64,000 nucleotides of DNA from an uncultured Microbulbifer sp. (lineage in GTDB: Bacteria > Pseudomonadota > Gammaproteobacteria > Pseudomonadales > Cellvibrionaceae), in NCBI RefSeq assembly GCF_947504145.1, contig NZ_CANNGQ010000002.1, positions 806,001-870,000 on the forward strand, read 5' to 3'. Below, piece after piece: positions 17,953 to 26,139 of the stretch. The translations under genes were made by a program, and so were the position numbers. Each line of letters opens with the position of its first letter. Positions within the stretch are counted from its first letter, which is position 1. The notes beneath the pieces were generated by a model. It had not been told where the DNA came from, made no database searches, and was given only the letters and a program-made list of their open reading frames with translations.

Positions 17953-19266
17953 GTGTCATCGGAAACGGCAAAGCCCCCGGTTGCGGGGGATAAAACCATC
18001 ATCACCAACTTGCGGCGCCTTACCGCGCTGCGAGCCATCGCCCTGTCTGCGTATATCGGCGTCAGCCTGTGGCTGGCGGATTCCCTCAGTGGTGGCGCCC
18101 TGGCGTTTGTACTGCTGGGGGTGATCACCACCCTGATCAGCGGCTGGCGCGCCCGCGGCAGCGTCGCGGTGGGGCGCCCCGAGTTTTTCGGCCATCTGTT
18201 GATGGACTGGCTGTGGCTGCCACCGCTACTAGCGTTCAGTGGCGGCGCCGCCAATCCGTTTGTGACCTATCTGCTGGTGCCGCTCACCATCGCTGCCGCC
18301 ACCCAGCCGCGGGTCTACGCCTGGCTGATGGCGGGCATCAGTATTGCCATCTATACCGGGCTTATGGCGTTCTTTCCGGGCGTTGACGCTGGCCACAGTT
18401 CCCATGCCGGACACGGTATGGGGCATGACATGGGGCAGGGTAGTGGCGGCGATTTTTATCGCCATCTCATCGGCATGTGGGCCACCTTCACGTTTTCTGC
18501 ACTGTTGATCGCCGGGTTCGTCAACAGCATGGCGGAAGCCCTGCGCAGTCGCGATCGTCATCTGCACCAGTTGCGTCAGGAACAGGCACGGCGGGATCAG
18601 GTGCTCGCTCTCGGCACCCTCGCTGCGGGTACGGCCCACGAACTGGCCTCACCGTTGCAGACCATCGGCCTGTTGGTGGAAGAGCTACAGGCGCAGCTCG
18701 GGGAAAACGCCCCGGGAATGCGTGAGGATCTGGCGCTGTTGCAGCAGCAGGTGCGCCTGTGCAAGCAGGCGCTGGAGCAGCTGAAAAGCCGCGCGCGGGA
18801 CCCGGAGGGCAGTGATGAACCACAGCCGGTGGCAAAATTTATCGACCGCAGCCTGGAGCGCTGGCAGCTGCTGCGCCCGGAGGCCCGTTTTGCGCTGACC
18901 CGACAGGGGCCGCCGGCGCTCACGGCGCGCCTGCCACTTACTTTGGAGCAGACCCTGATCAATGTATTAAACAACGCCATGGACGCCACCTTGGCGGCGG
19001 GCAGTCAAAACCCGGTGGCGATCTCCGCGCACTGGAGCGCGCACAAATTGCGTATGGAGATTGCCGACAACGGGCGCGGAATGAATGCTGAGGGTGAATC
19101 CGGCGGTTTTGGCATCGGCCTGCTGCTGAGTAAAACGGCACTGGCGCAGCTGGGTGGGCAGCTCACCCTGGCAGCAGGGGACGATCACACCGGTACCGTT
19201 GCCACCATCGAGCTGCCGCTGGATACCGAAACCGAGACGGAGCGGAACGAGGGCATGCTGTCGTGA
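17953..19266 (+). CDS. RegB/PrrB-like redox sensor histidine kinase
   Basis: A 437-residue kinase with six predicted helices (about residues 28-190), a GTG start, the H-box HELASPLQTIGLLVEEL (His229) and an ATPase domain with ADNGRGM and GFGIGL. Residues 97-103 read GGAANPF, matching the GGxxNPF quinone-binding heptapeptide of the RegB/PrrB family. Cys270 (VRLCKQA) sits where RegB has its redox-active cysteine. An unusual His/Met/Gly-rich loop at about residues 147-160 (GHSSHAGHGMGHDMG) could bind copper or another soft metal on the periplasmic side. It overlaps the regulator gene by 4 bases. Confidence 0.9.
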   Translation: MSSETAKPPVAGDKTIITNLRRLTALRAIALSAYIGVSLWLADSLSGGALAFVLLGVITTLISGWRARGSVAVGRPEFFGHLLMDWLWLPPLLAFSGGAANPFVTYLLVPLTIAAATQPRVYAWLMAGISIAIYTGLMAFFPGVDAGHSSHAGHGMGHDMGQGSGGDFYRHLIGMWATFTFSALLIAGFVNSMAEALRSRDRHLHQLRQEQARRDQVLALGTLAAGTAHELASPLQTIGLLVEELQAQLGENAPGMREDLALLQQQVRLCKQALEQLKSRARDPEGSDEPQPVAKFIDRSLERWQLLRPEARFALTRQGPPALTARLPLTLEQTLINVLNNAMDATLAAGSQNPVAISAHWSAHKLRMEIADNGRGMNAEGESGGFGIGLLLSKTALAQLGGQLTLAAGDDHTGTVATIELPLDTETETERNEGMLS

Positions 19267-19817
19267 GCGAACATCGGCTGCGCCTGTTAATCGTCGATGA
19301 CGAGCAGAGCACCCGCGATATGCTCGATCGGGCCATGACCCGCCGCGGGTTCGACACCCGTGTTGCGGAGTCTGTGGATGAGGCACAGGGGCTGATCGCG
19401 CGGGAAAAGTTCGACTGTGCCCTGCTGGATCTGAAAATCCACCACGACAGTGGCCTGGAGCTGATCGCTCCCCTGCGCTCCGCCAACCCGCGTGCGCGGA
19501 TTATTCTGCTCACCGGCTACTCGAGTATTCCCACCGCCGTGGCGGCGATCAAACTGGGGGCGGACGACTACCTGTGCAAGCCCGCGGGGGGGGAGCAGCT
19601 GGTAGCGGCTTTGATCGGTGAGCAGGGGAGTGCCGTTGAGGAATCGGAGCTACCGGAAATATCCAGCGCCCCTCCTTCGGTAAACCGCCTGGCGTGGGAA
19701 CACATCCAGCGGGTGCTCGCCGAAAACGATGGCAACATTTCCGCAACCGCCCGCGCACTGGGTATGCACCGGCGAACGCTGCAGCGAAAATTACAGAAGC
19801 GGCCCAAAGGGCAGTGA
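19263..19817 (+). CDS. RegA/PrrA-like response regulator with Fis-type HTH
   Basis: A 184-residue regulator. The receiver domain has the acidic pair in VDDEQ, phospho-acceptor Asp56 (CALLDLK), a Thr in LLTGYSS and Lys in CKPA. A short linker leads to a Fis-type helix-turn-helix (NISATARALGMHRRTLQRK) at the C-terminus. Length and order match the RegA/PrrA/ActR family, partners of RegB kinases that control redox-responsive genes. The GTG start overlaps the kinase stop (GTGA). Confidence 0.93.
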   Translation: MSEHRLRLLIVDDEQSTRDMLDRAMTRRGFDTRVAESVDEAQGLIAREKFDCALLDLKIHHDSGLELIAPLRSANPRARIILLTGYSSIPTAVAAIKLGADDYLCKPAGGEQLVAALIGEQGSAVEESELPEISSAPPSVNRLAWEHIQRVLAENDGNISATARALGMHRRTLQRKLQKRPKGQ

Positions 19818-19850
19818 GCGCCTGCCAAAAAGTTCAGGCAAAAGCCGTAC

Positions 19851-21404
19851 TCAGGGCAAAAAGTTTTCCAACTGCCGCCCGCCACCCTGGATCTCCCGCT
19901 CCATCAGAAAATGCGCAAGCGCGCGCTTCTGGCTGTCGCTGAACGCGTAATTGGGCATCGGCGGCGTCGGCGTATCAAAATAGTCCGCCAGCTGCTTGAG
20001 CGTGTATTTGCGGCTCAAATCTCGGAGTGGAATCTGCTGGTGGCAGCGCACGCAATTGCGGCGCTCGTAAATCTGCGCCCCCTGGCGTGCCGCACCGCCG
20101 TCAATGGCGAGAGGTTTTTTCGGGGCGCTGATAGGGGGGCGATTGGCGACTGGCGCATCCCTATCGTTCTGGTGGGCTTCACCGGGCTGAACCCGATAGA
20201 CCGCACCGGCGTAATCATCGGAAATATAAATATTGCCGCGCACATCCTCAGCGATATCCACCGGGCGGCCGTACACCGTGGTTTTGTCTTCCCCGAGAAA
20301 GCCCCACATAAAGTCTTCTGAGTGGATGCTGCCATCTTCCCTCCAGTGCAGCGCCACCACCTTGTAGCCATCCTTCACATCTCGGTTCCAGGAACCGTGC
20401 AGGGCGACCAGTGCGGCTTCGTGGTAGCTATCAGGCTGCTCCGGGCTGCGCAGGAAGTGCATGCCCAGCGGCGCATTGTGCGCGCGAAATTCGAATACAG
20501 GAGGAACGGACGATGCGATTGTCTGCTGAACCTCGCCGTCCATTATTTTGCCATCCTTACCCACACCAAAATCCGGGTCGGGAATCCGGTTGCCATTGGC
20601 AAAGGGCCAGCCGTAGAAATTTCCCTGTTCAATCCGGTTCAGTTCACAGGGTGGAAAGTCATTGCCAAGCCAGTCGCGGCCGTTGTCGGTTGCATAGAGC
20701 GCCCCATCTTTTGGCGACCAGTCAAACCCCACACTGTTGCGCAGGCCGGTGGCGTAAATCTGAAAATGGCTGCCATCCGGGCGGAAACGCATGATCGTTG
20801 CGCGCTGTGCGTCTTCTTCGATACATACATTGCAGGTAGAGCCGCTGGAAAGATACATCCAGCCATCTGGGCCCATACCCAGAGTCTTGGTCCAGTGGTT
20901 GCCGGTATCGGCGAGGCCGGTGACGACTTTCTGGTAGCTGCCCGCGATGCGGCCGTCGGAATGATCAAAGGGCACGCGTCCCACGCCGTTGCTTTCCGCG
21001 ATATACAGCCAGTCTTCAAACAGCACCAGGCCGTGGGGGCGCTGCAGGCCGTCAATCAGTACACGCTGTCCGTCAGTTTCACCATCACCATTGCGGTCGG
21101 TGAGCAGCAGGCTCACCTGGCCGAGCTTTGGCTGCGACACCAGCAGATCGCCGCGACGGGTCACCGCCATAAAGCGTGCGTTGGGCACATCGTCACTAAA
21201 CAGGTGCAGACGGTAGCCGGGCGCGAGCTGCAAATGGCGTTCAACGGTTTCTTCGTCTGTACTTGCGCCCAGCAATTGTCCCCACGGCACATTGATGCCG
21301 GGTACAAGCCCCGCCAAAACAGCTGTAATCAGAAGAATGACGCCAATGGCAGTAAAAGCCACCACACGGTAAAAAGTTAGCGCCTTTTTCGACGGAGTTC
21401 TCAC
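19851..21404 (-). CDS. PQQ-type sugar dehydrogenase with C-terminal cytochrome c
   Basis: A membrane-anchored glucose/sorbosone dehydrogenase-like beta-propeller (LQRPHGLVLFEDWLYIAE, GLRNSVGFDWSPKDGALYATDNGRDWLG) followed by a c-type cytochrome. The heme site is CVRCHQ and the distal Met is probably in PPMPNYAFS. The frame is open to 21491 (546 residues), but the GTG at 21404 places a single N-terminal anchor helix at residues 14-35 and gives 517 residues; I prefer it, though no strong ribosome site decides. It should oxidise a sugar or aldose outside the inner membrane and pass electrons to the respiratory chain. The CRP-like site lies upstream at 21515-21530. Confidence 0.88.
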   Translation of the reverse strand: MRTPSKKALTFYRVVAFTAIGVILLITAVLAGLVPGINVPWGQLLGASTDEETVERHLQLAPGYRLHLFSDDVPNARFMAVTRRGDLLVSQPKLGQVSLLLTDRNGDGETDGQRVLIDGLQRPHGLVLFEDWLYIAESNGVGRVPFDHSDGRIAGSYQKVVTGLADTGNHWTKTLGMGPDGWMYLSSGSTCNVCIEEDAQRATIMRFRPDGSHFQIYATGLRNSVGFDWSPKDGALYATDNGRDWLGNDFPPCELNRIEQGNFYGWPFANGNRIPDPDFGVGKDGKIMDGEVQQTIASSVPPVFEFRAHNAPLGMHFLRSPEQPDSYHEAALVALHGSWNRDVKDGYKVVALHWREDGSIHSEDFMWGFLGEDKTTVYGRPVDIAEDVRGNIYISDDYAGAVYRVQPGEAHQNDRDAPVANRPPISAPKKPLAIDGGAARQGAQIYERRNCVRCHQQIPLRDLSRKYTLKQLADYFDTPTPPMPNYAFSDSQKRALAHFLMEREIQGGGRQLENFLP

Positions 21405-21514
21405 GATTGTCTTGATCTCGTAACAGAAGTAACTATAGTAAGCCGCTGAATGTCGCACAGACGTACCAGTTGCGATACGCGCCAGCCGCATCCAAAAGAC
21501 CTGTTCAGGTTAAA

Positions 21515-21530
21515 TGTGACGCCCGTCACA
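21515..21530. promoter_or_regulatory. CRP/Vfr-like operator
   Basis: The sequence is a perfect match to the CRP consensus TGTGA-N6-TCACA and is fully palindromic (N6 is CGCCCG). Its centre (21522.5) is 21 bp, two helical turns, upstream of the centre of the GacA-box palindrome. It could serve the sRNA gene to the right, the sugar dehydrogenase to the left (start at 21404), or both. Confidence 0.6.
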
Positions 21531-21534
21531 TGCT

Positions 21535-21552
21535 TGTAAGACATCTCTTACA
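21535..21552. promoter_or_regulatory. GacA-type upstream activating sequence
   Basis: TGTAAG at 21535-21540 and CTTACA at 21547-21552, separated by six bases, exactly match the TGTAAG-N6-CTTACA box known upstream of rsmX, rsmY and rsmZ in Pseudomonas. The palindrome extends one more base on each side. Its centre lies about 65 bases before the predicted sRNA start, the spacing seen for known GacA-controlled sRNAs. Confidence 0.85.
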
Positions 21553-21595
21553 ACAAGTTCAGCACTTTCCCACTACCTTAACTTTCTCTTTCGAC

Positions 21596-21601
21596 CATAA
21601 T
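21596..21601 (+). promoter_or_regulatory. -10 element of the sRNA promoter
   Basis: CATAAT differs from the sigma-70 -10 consensus at one base. There is no recognisable -35 hexamer 17 bases upstream (near 21573-21578), which fits an activator-dependent promoter driven by GacA bound at 21535-21552. Confidence 0.6.
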
Positions 21602-21607
21602 GTATTT

Positions 21608-21745
21608 GCAAGGACGGAGAACGGATTGCAACGGCGGCAAGGACAGGTTCCCAAGGAATGGAGACCGCGCTGCCAAGCTCGAAAGGATTCGGGCACCATC
21701 CTGTGAGACGCACCGCTTGGGCCGGATTGCCTAAGCGGTGTTTTA
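21608..21745 (+). ncRNA. Rsm/Csr-type small regulatory RNA (candidate)
   Basis: About 138 bases between a GacA-box promoter and a strong terminator, with no credible protein frame. It contains eight GGA triplets (at 21612, 21616, 21623, 21641, 21655, 21660, 21685, 21724), four in ARGGA context (CAAGGAC twice, CAAGGAAT, AAAGGAT), the core CsrA/RsmA recognition element. About two would be expected by chance. Length matches RsmX/Y/Z (roughly 110-140 nt). Inferred role: titration of a CsrA/RsmA protein under GacS/GacA control. The 5' end is inferred from the -10 element and may be off by several bases. Confidence 0.8.
21711..21744 (+). terminator. Terminator of the Rsm-like sRNA
   Basis: A 12-bp stem (CACCGCTTGGGC at 21711-21722 and GCCTAAGCGGTG at 21729-21740, one G-T pair) with loop CGGATT, followed by TTTT and a further TTTT a few bases on. 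The last GGA of the sRNA lies in the loop. Confidence 0.88.
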
Positions 21746-22225
21746 CGTTTTGGGGTAGCGAAAAAGTCATTGTGATTTTTTACGCGGCTCCGGATGTCTA
21801 TACAAGTGTTGCCAAAACACGTCATTGCTCTCGCGCCCATCACCTCATGCCACTTATCCGTGCTTTCCAAGCTTGCCGTTTTTTGTGATTTTTCACCATA
21901 ACGGGCAAAGTGTCTGGAAATCGTAACAAACCTCCGCTTTAATCAGGACAGGACGGTCCAACATCGTGACCGCGGAGGATGACGCATTCAGTAACTTAGT
22001 GCTGTTAAGGCTTCTTACGCAACCACCTTTTCTCCATTGGTGGGCAAGCCTTCATCGGCTCCAGATTTCGCTGTATTCCTCCAGCTCCACTCGCTTTCCC
22101 AAATTCTTCCCCGACTTCTCCCAACGCATCCCCAATATTGTTCTGTCGTATTACTTACAAAGCCTCGCAGGATCGTCCGCGGGGCTTTGTGCATTTTGCC
22201 GTTCGCAACATTCGGAGGTGGACTC
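21745..22225 (+). other. Structured non-coding leader upstream of the HNH gene
   Basis: No convincing protein frame. It holds two notable inverted repeats. CCTCCGC at 21931-21937 pairs with GCGGAGG at 21972-21978, enclosing a nested GGTC/GACC. CAAAGCCTCGC at 22158-22168 pairs with GCGGGGCTTTG at 22179-22189, an 11-bp stem with one G-T pair, followed by GTGCATTTT. The second hairpin ends 36 bases before the HNH start and could be an attenuator or a stabilising leader structure. Confidence 0.5.
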
Positions 22226-22813
22226 GTGCAAGCACAAATCCTGAGGTTGAATCTCGCCGGGCAGCCACTGGAATGGCTGAGCTGGGAAGAGGCCGCCTGC
22301 CTGTATGTGCGGGAACTGGTCACCTGGACACTGGGCGGTGTCGTACAGACCGTACACGGCGGCATCAATCGCCTGGGCGAACGCTCCACCCTCGATCTCG
22401 CCGCCATCATCGCCTGCGGCGGTGACCGCATGGCCCGCCCCCGCACCCGCCCACCGCTCAACAACCGCGCCCTGTTCGCCCGCGACCAGCACACCTGCCT
22501 CTACTGCGGCAACGGATTCACCATCCGCGAACTCACTCGCGACCACATCCACCCCGTGTCCAAAGGCGGCCGCGACATCTGGCAAAACGTCGTCACCGCC
22601 TGCCGGCGCTGCAACCAGCACAAGGGCAACCGGTTGCTGGAACATATCGATATGGAATTACTGGCGCTGCCGTTTGTGCCAAATGCTGCGGAATATCTGG
22701 CGCTGACCAACAGCGCGCGGATTCGTGGGGATCAGATGGAGTTTTTGCGAGGGCAGTTTTCGCGGAAAAGGCAGGACGGGTGGTTGTCAGAAGTAATGCC
22801 TCAAGCAATTTAG
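22226..22813 (+). CDS. HNH endonuclease
   Basis: A 195-residue HNH nuclease. The GTG at 22226 is chosen because a perfect GGAGGT ribosome site lies at 22214-22219 with a six-base spacer; the frame is open farther upstream without one. The core has CLYCGNGF, RDHIHPVSKGG and NVVTACRRCNQHKGNR, that is two CxxC zinc pairs and the H-N-H triad. An N-terminal region (about 80 residues) precedes the domain. Standalone relatives occur widely in gammaproteobacterial chromosomes without an assigned role. No phage or intron context is seen. Confidence 0.9.
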   Translation: MQAQILRLNLAGQPLEWLSWEEAACLYVRELVTWTLGGVVQTVHGGINRLGERSTLDLAAIIACGGDRMARPRTRPPLNNRALFARDQHTCLYCGNGFTIRELTRDHIHPVSKGGRDIWQNVVTACRRCNQHKGNRLLEHIDMELLALPFVPNAAEYLALTNSARIRGDQMEFLRGQFSRKRQDGWLSEVMPQAI

Positions 22814-22880
22814 TAATCGCCGAGGCAGCATTAGAAACTTGGGGTGAAGGCTTTACCTGGTCGCGGCGCCGCCACGGCGC

Positions 22881-23912
22881 TCAAGAGACCGCTGCGTGGA
22901 TTAAAGCACCGAGGTAAGAAGAAAAATCATGCCCCTGATTCTGCAGCATCTTGGGGAACATGGAGATAGGCGTCATACCCGGAAAGGTATTCACCTCATT
23001 CAGATAAATCTCCCCATCATCCGTCAGAAAGAAATCAATCCGCGAAAGATCCTTTAACTGTAAACCCACAAACGCCCGCTTTGACGCTTCGTGAATCCAG
23101 CCCAACTGCGCATCCGACAAACCTTCCGCCACTACATGGGTCTGCGCGCGGCTCGCCTCTGCGTATTTTTCCTCGTAGCTGTAAAAGGTGTCCTCCGGCG
23201 CACACACCTCACCGGGGGGCGTTACCACCAGCTTGCCTTCGTAAGTGTACGCCGCCACCTCCAGCTCCCGCACCTTCAGGCACTTTTCTACCAGCACATA
23301 GGGGGAAAACTTGAAGGCCTCTCGCAAGGCTGCATCCAGCGCATCCGCATCACTCACCTTGTAACAGCCCACGGAAGAGCCCTGGTTTGAGGCCTTCACA
23401 AACACCGAGCCCCACTGCGCCAGTGCATCCTGCGCCTTTGCCGCCTCCTCTGCGTTATCTGCACACAGGAACTGGTAGGGCGTGTTGTCGATACCCAGCG
23501 CCGTCAGCCAAAGTTTGGTGGTGATCTTGTTAAAGCAGGTCTTGCTCGCCTCCGGCCCGCAGCCGAAATAGGGCAGGCCGAGGATTTCCAGTTGGGATTG
23601 CAGATCCCCGGTTTCGCCGGGGTAGCCGTGAATGGAGGGGATGACATAATCCACCGGCTGCGCACTGCCGGAGTTGCCGCCGGAGGCGCTGTACAGCAGT
23701 TTGTCTGAGCGCAGTTCGCGCACCTGCCCGGTTGTATCCACAAAGCGGCCATGCTCATCCATGGTCACCCGGGTCAGTTCAAACTCCGGGGATTTTGCCA
23801 GCTCCCGCTGGATAAAATCTGCCGTGCGCAGGGACACATCGTGCTCACTGCCGCCACCGCCGCAAATCAGTAAAACGTGGATCGTCTTCGGTTTTTGGGC
23901 CTGGTTACTCAT
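22881..23912 (-). CDS. ddl: D-alanine--D-alanine ligase
   Basis: A 343-residue ATP-grasp ligase that joins two D-Ala for peptidoglycan. It shows LICGGGGSEHDVSLRTA at the N-terminus, VIPSIHGYPGETG, the glycine-rich VKASNQGSSVGCYKV loop, and the metal site in YLNEVNTFPGMTPISMFPKM. It lies 10 bases after the mepA stop region on the same strand order and may be co-transcribed with cell-wall neighbours. It is the standalone form, not part of the mur-fts cluster. Confidence 0.95.
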   Translation of the reverse strand: MSNQAQKPKTIHVLLICGGGGSEHDVSLRTADFIQRELAKSPEFELTRVTMDEHGRFVDTTGQVRELRSDKLLYSASGGNSGSAQPVDYVIPSIHGYPGETGDLQSQLEILGLPYFGCGPEASKTCFNKITTKLWLTALGIDNTPYQFLCADNAEEAAKAQDALAQWGSVFVKASNQGSSVGCYKVSDADALDAALREAFKFSPYVLVEKCLKVRELEVAAYTYEGKLVVTPPGEVCAPEDTFYSYEEKYAEASRAQTHVVAEGLSDAQLGWIHEASKRAFVGLQLKDLSRIDFFLTDDGEIYLNEVNTFPGMTPISMFPKMLQNQGHDFSSYLGALIHAAVS

Positions 23913-23922
23913 CGGGCTCTCA

Positions 23923-24843
23923 TCAATTTGTTGTCGCTCGCCCGCTGTTGGGCTCTGCCGGTGCGGCCAATACCTGGGCGCACTGGGCGGGCATTTCCGG
24001 TTTTTTGGGTGGCTTGTCCGGCTTGGGTTTGACCGGCGCCGTGCCGTTCAGGATGGCGTAAAACTCATCACTAAACCACCAGTCCAGACCGCCGCCGCAG
24101 GGATTGCCGCGCACCTTGGCTTGCGGCTTGCAGTGCTTGTCGCCCGGTGGGCAATTCAGGCGCACATGAAAATGGTAGTTGTGCCCCCACCAGGGCCGCA
24201 CCTTGCGCAGCCACTCGTTATCGTCCCCTGAAATATCGCACATTTTGCGCTTGACGGTGGGGTGTACAAAGATGCGCGCGACACGGGGGTCTTCCGAGGC
24301 AATACGCAGGATGTTGGGAATACGCGGATCCCAGTTTTTCTCCAGCAGAATATGCTTGCGCTCATCCGCCATGGGGATCGCGGAGATATTGTCGCGCTCC
24401 CAGGACGTCAGTGGGCGCTCACCGGCGCGCTTGTCCTGGGAAAACCAGATGTCTGCATCCAGCCCCTGCTGGTGGCTGCGGTGGCCGCTGGTAAAGGGGC
24501 CGCCCCGGGCCATGGACATATCGCCGATCTGCAATCGTCCGAGGTCGTTCTCTTCTACGGCGTTGGAAAAGTCTTTCAGAAACTCCACCAGATACGGATT
24601 GCCGTAATGCCGGTCGCGCCCGGTGCGCACCAGCTGGAAGCCTTCACCGCGCAGCGGCATCTGTTCTGCGCCGCTCAGGCAGCCGTTGCTGTAGCCGCCG
24701 ATACTTTCCGGCAGCTGGTTGGAGGGCTTTTTGACCGCTTCCCAGGGGTTTCCGGCGGCAGCCTGGGACGATAGCCCGATGGAGAGACCGACCGCGAGCG
24801 CGGTCACGGCGATACGAAGAAATGATTTTGAGAAAGGCGACAT
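23923..24843 (-). CDS. mepA: Penicillin-insensitive murein endopeptidase
   Basis: A periplasmic LAS-type metallopeptidase cutting D-Ala-mDAP cross-links. Zinc-site motifs are visible: GHRSHQQGLDADIWF (H-x6-D) and WGHNYHFHVRL (H-x-H). The start at 24843 puts the signal peptide (residues 1-30, ending SQAAAG) at the N-terminus; the frame is open to 24921 but adds 26 residues ahead of it. Cysteines near the C-terminus match the disulfides of the family. The C-terminus has a Lys/Pro-rich tail (VKPKPDKPPKKPEMP). Confidence 0.93.
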   Translation of the reverse strand: MSPFSKSFLRIAVTALAVGLSIGLSSQAAAGNPWEAVKKPSNQLPESIGGYSNGCLSGAEQMPLRGEGFQLVRTGRDRHYGNPYLVEFLKDFSNAVEENDLGRLQIGDMSMARGGPFTSGHRSHQQGLDADIWFSQDKRAGERPLTSWERDNISAIPMADERKHILLEKNWDPRIPNILRIASEDPRVARIFVHPTVKRKMCDISGDDNEWLRKVRPWWGHNYHFHVRLNCPPGDKHCKPQAKVRGNPCGGGLDWWFSDEFYAILNGTAPVKPKPDKPPKKPEMPAQCAQVLAAPAEPNSGRATTN

Positions 24844-24945
24844 GATTACTGCGATTGCGTCGATTAGGGGTTTAGTGGTCGGGAAATTATAGAGGTTCCC
24901 TGAGGAACCTCGCCGAATCACCTCTCGAATTCCCCGAGGAGCGGT

Positions 24946-26040
24946 CTACAAAATTTCCCGACAGGCCGCCACCAGCGCACCCATTTCTTCATCGGTGCCA
25001 ATACTGATGCGCAAGTACTCACTAATCCGCGGTTTGTTGAAGTAGCGCACGATGATGTTGCGCTCGCGCAGCGCCAGGAACAGCGCCTCGGCGGAAACCT
25101 TTGGTGGCTTGGCAAAAATAAAGTTGGCGGTGGAGGGGACGATATCAAAGCCGAGTTCGGCCAGCTCGGCGCAGGTCCACTCGCGGGTGGCGATCACTTT
25201 GGCGCAGTTGTCTGCCAGCCATTCCCGGTCCGCAATCGCCGCCGTCGCCACCTTCTGTGCGATGCCGTCGATAGGGTAGGAATTGAAGGAGTTCTTCGCC
25301 CGGTTCAGCGCCTCGATGAGGTGCGCCTGGCCCATCGCATACCCCAGGCGGAGACCTGCCAGCGCATGGGATTTGGACAGGGTGTGGGTCACCAGCAGAT
25401 TCGGGTAGCGGTTGATCAGCGCCACCGCACTCTCGCCACCAAAATCGATATACGCCTCGTCTATCACCACCACCCGCGACGGGTGCAGCCGCAGCAGCTT
25501 TTCGATATCGGCCAGTGGCAGATAGCGACCGGTGGGCGCATTGGGGTTGGGCAGAATCACGCCGCCGGCACCTTCAATCGCGAAGTCTTCCACCTCAATG
25601 GAGAAGTCGTTCCGCAGGGGCAGGGTGCGAGCCTCGATCTCGTAAAACTGACAATACACCGGGTAAAAGCTGTAGGTGATATCCGGGAACAGCAGCGGCT
25701 CGGGGCGCTTGAAGAAACTGTAAAACGCGTGTGCCAGCACCTCGTCGGAACCGTTGCCCACAAACACCTGTTCGGGCTTCAGGTCGAACTGCGCGGCGAT
25801 GGTCGCGCACAGTTCGGTGGATTCCGGATCCGGATACAGGCGCAGGTGGCGGGCCAGGCCGTCTTGTGTCAGAACCGCCTGAGCCTTGGGTGAAGGCGGG
25901 TAGGGGCTCTCGTTGGTGTTGAGCTTGATCAGCCGCGCTGTCGTCTTGGGCTGCTCGCCCGGTACGTAGGGGTGGAGCTGCGCGACTGCGGGGCTCCAGA
26001 ACGGATTGTTTCGGGGCTGATCACTCATTGGATCGCTCAT
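24946..26040 (-). CDS. hisC: Histidinol-phosphate aminotransferase
   Basis: A 364-residue fold-type I PLP aminotransferase. It has LNTNESPYPPSP, GNGSDEVLAHAF, PNPNAPTGRYLP, VVIDEAYIDF, the Schiff-base lysine in HTLSKSHALAGLRLGYAMG and the substrate Arg in RISIGTDEEMGAL. It catalyses step 7 of histidine synthesis. It is not in a his operon here. A second Met (26028) is possible as start; the difference is four residues. Confidence 0.94.
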   Translation of the reverse strand: MSDPMSDQPRNNPFWSPAVAQLHPYVPGEQPKTTARLIKLNTNESPYPPSPKAQAVLTQDGLARHLRLYPDPESTELCATIAAQFDLKPEQVFVGNGSDEVLAHAFYSFFKRPEPLLFPDITYSFYPVYCQFYEIEARTLPLRNDFSIEVEDFAIEGAGGVILPNPNAPTGRYLPLADIEKLLRLHPSRVVVIDEAYIDFGGESAVALINRYPNLLVTHTLSKSHALAGLRLGYAMGQAHLIEALNRAKNSFNSYPIDGIAQKVATAAIADREWLADNCAKVIATREWTCAELAELGFDIVPSTANFIFAKPPKVSAEALFLALRERNIIVRYFNKPRISEYLRISIGTDEEMGALVAACREIL

Positions 26041-26139
26041 GCTGTCACTCCTTCGCTGGGCACTGGGTGTGGGCGCTCGGTATTCGTATGGGGCCCAGCG
26101 GGCGGAGATTTTAAGCGTTGCGGGCGCAGACTTCGACGG

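Noticed and set aside
22037-22225. Longer N-terminus for the HNH protein
   Set aside because: No ribosome site, and it would read through the leader hairpin; the GTG at 22226 has an ideal GGAGGT.
22226-22813. Homing endonuclease or phage element
   Set aside because: No intron, intein, phage gene or target-site disruption is seen around the HNH gene.
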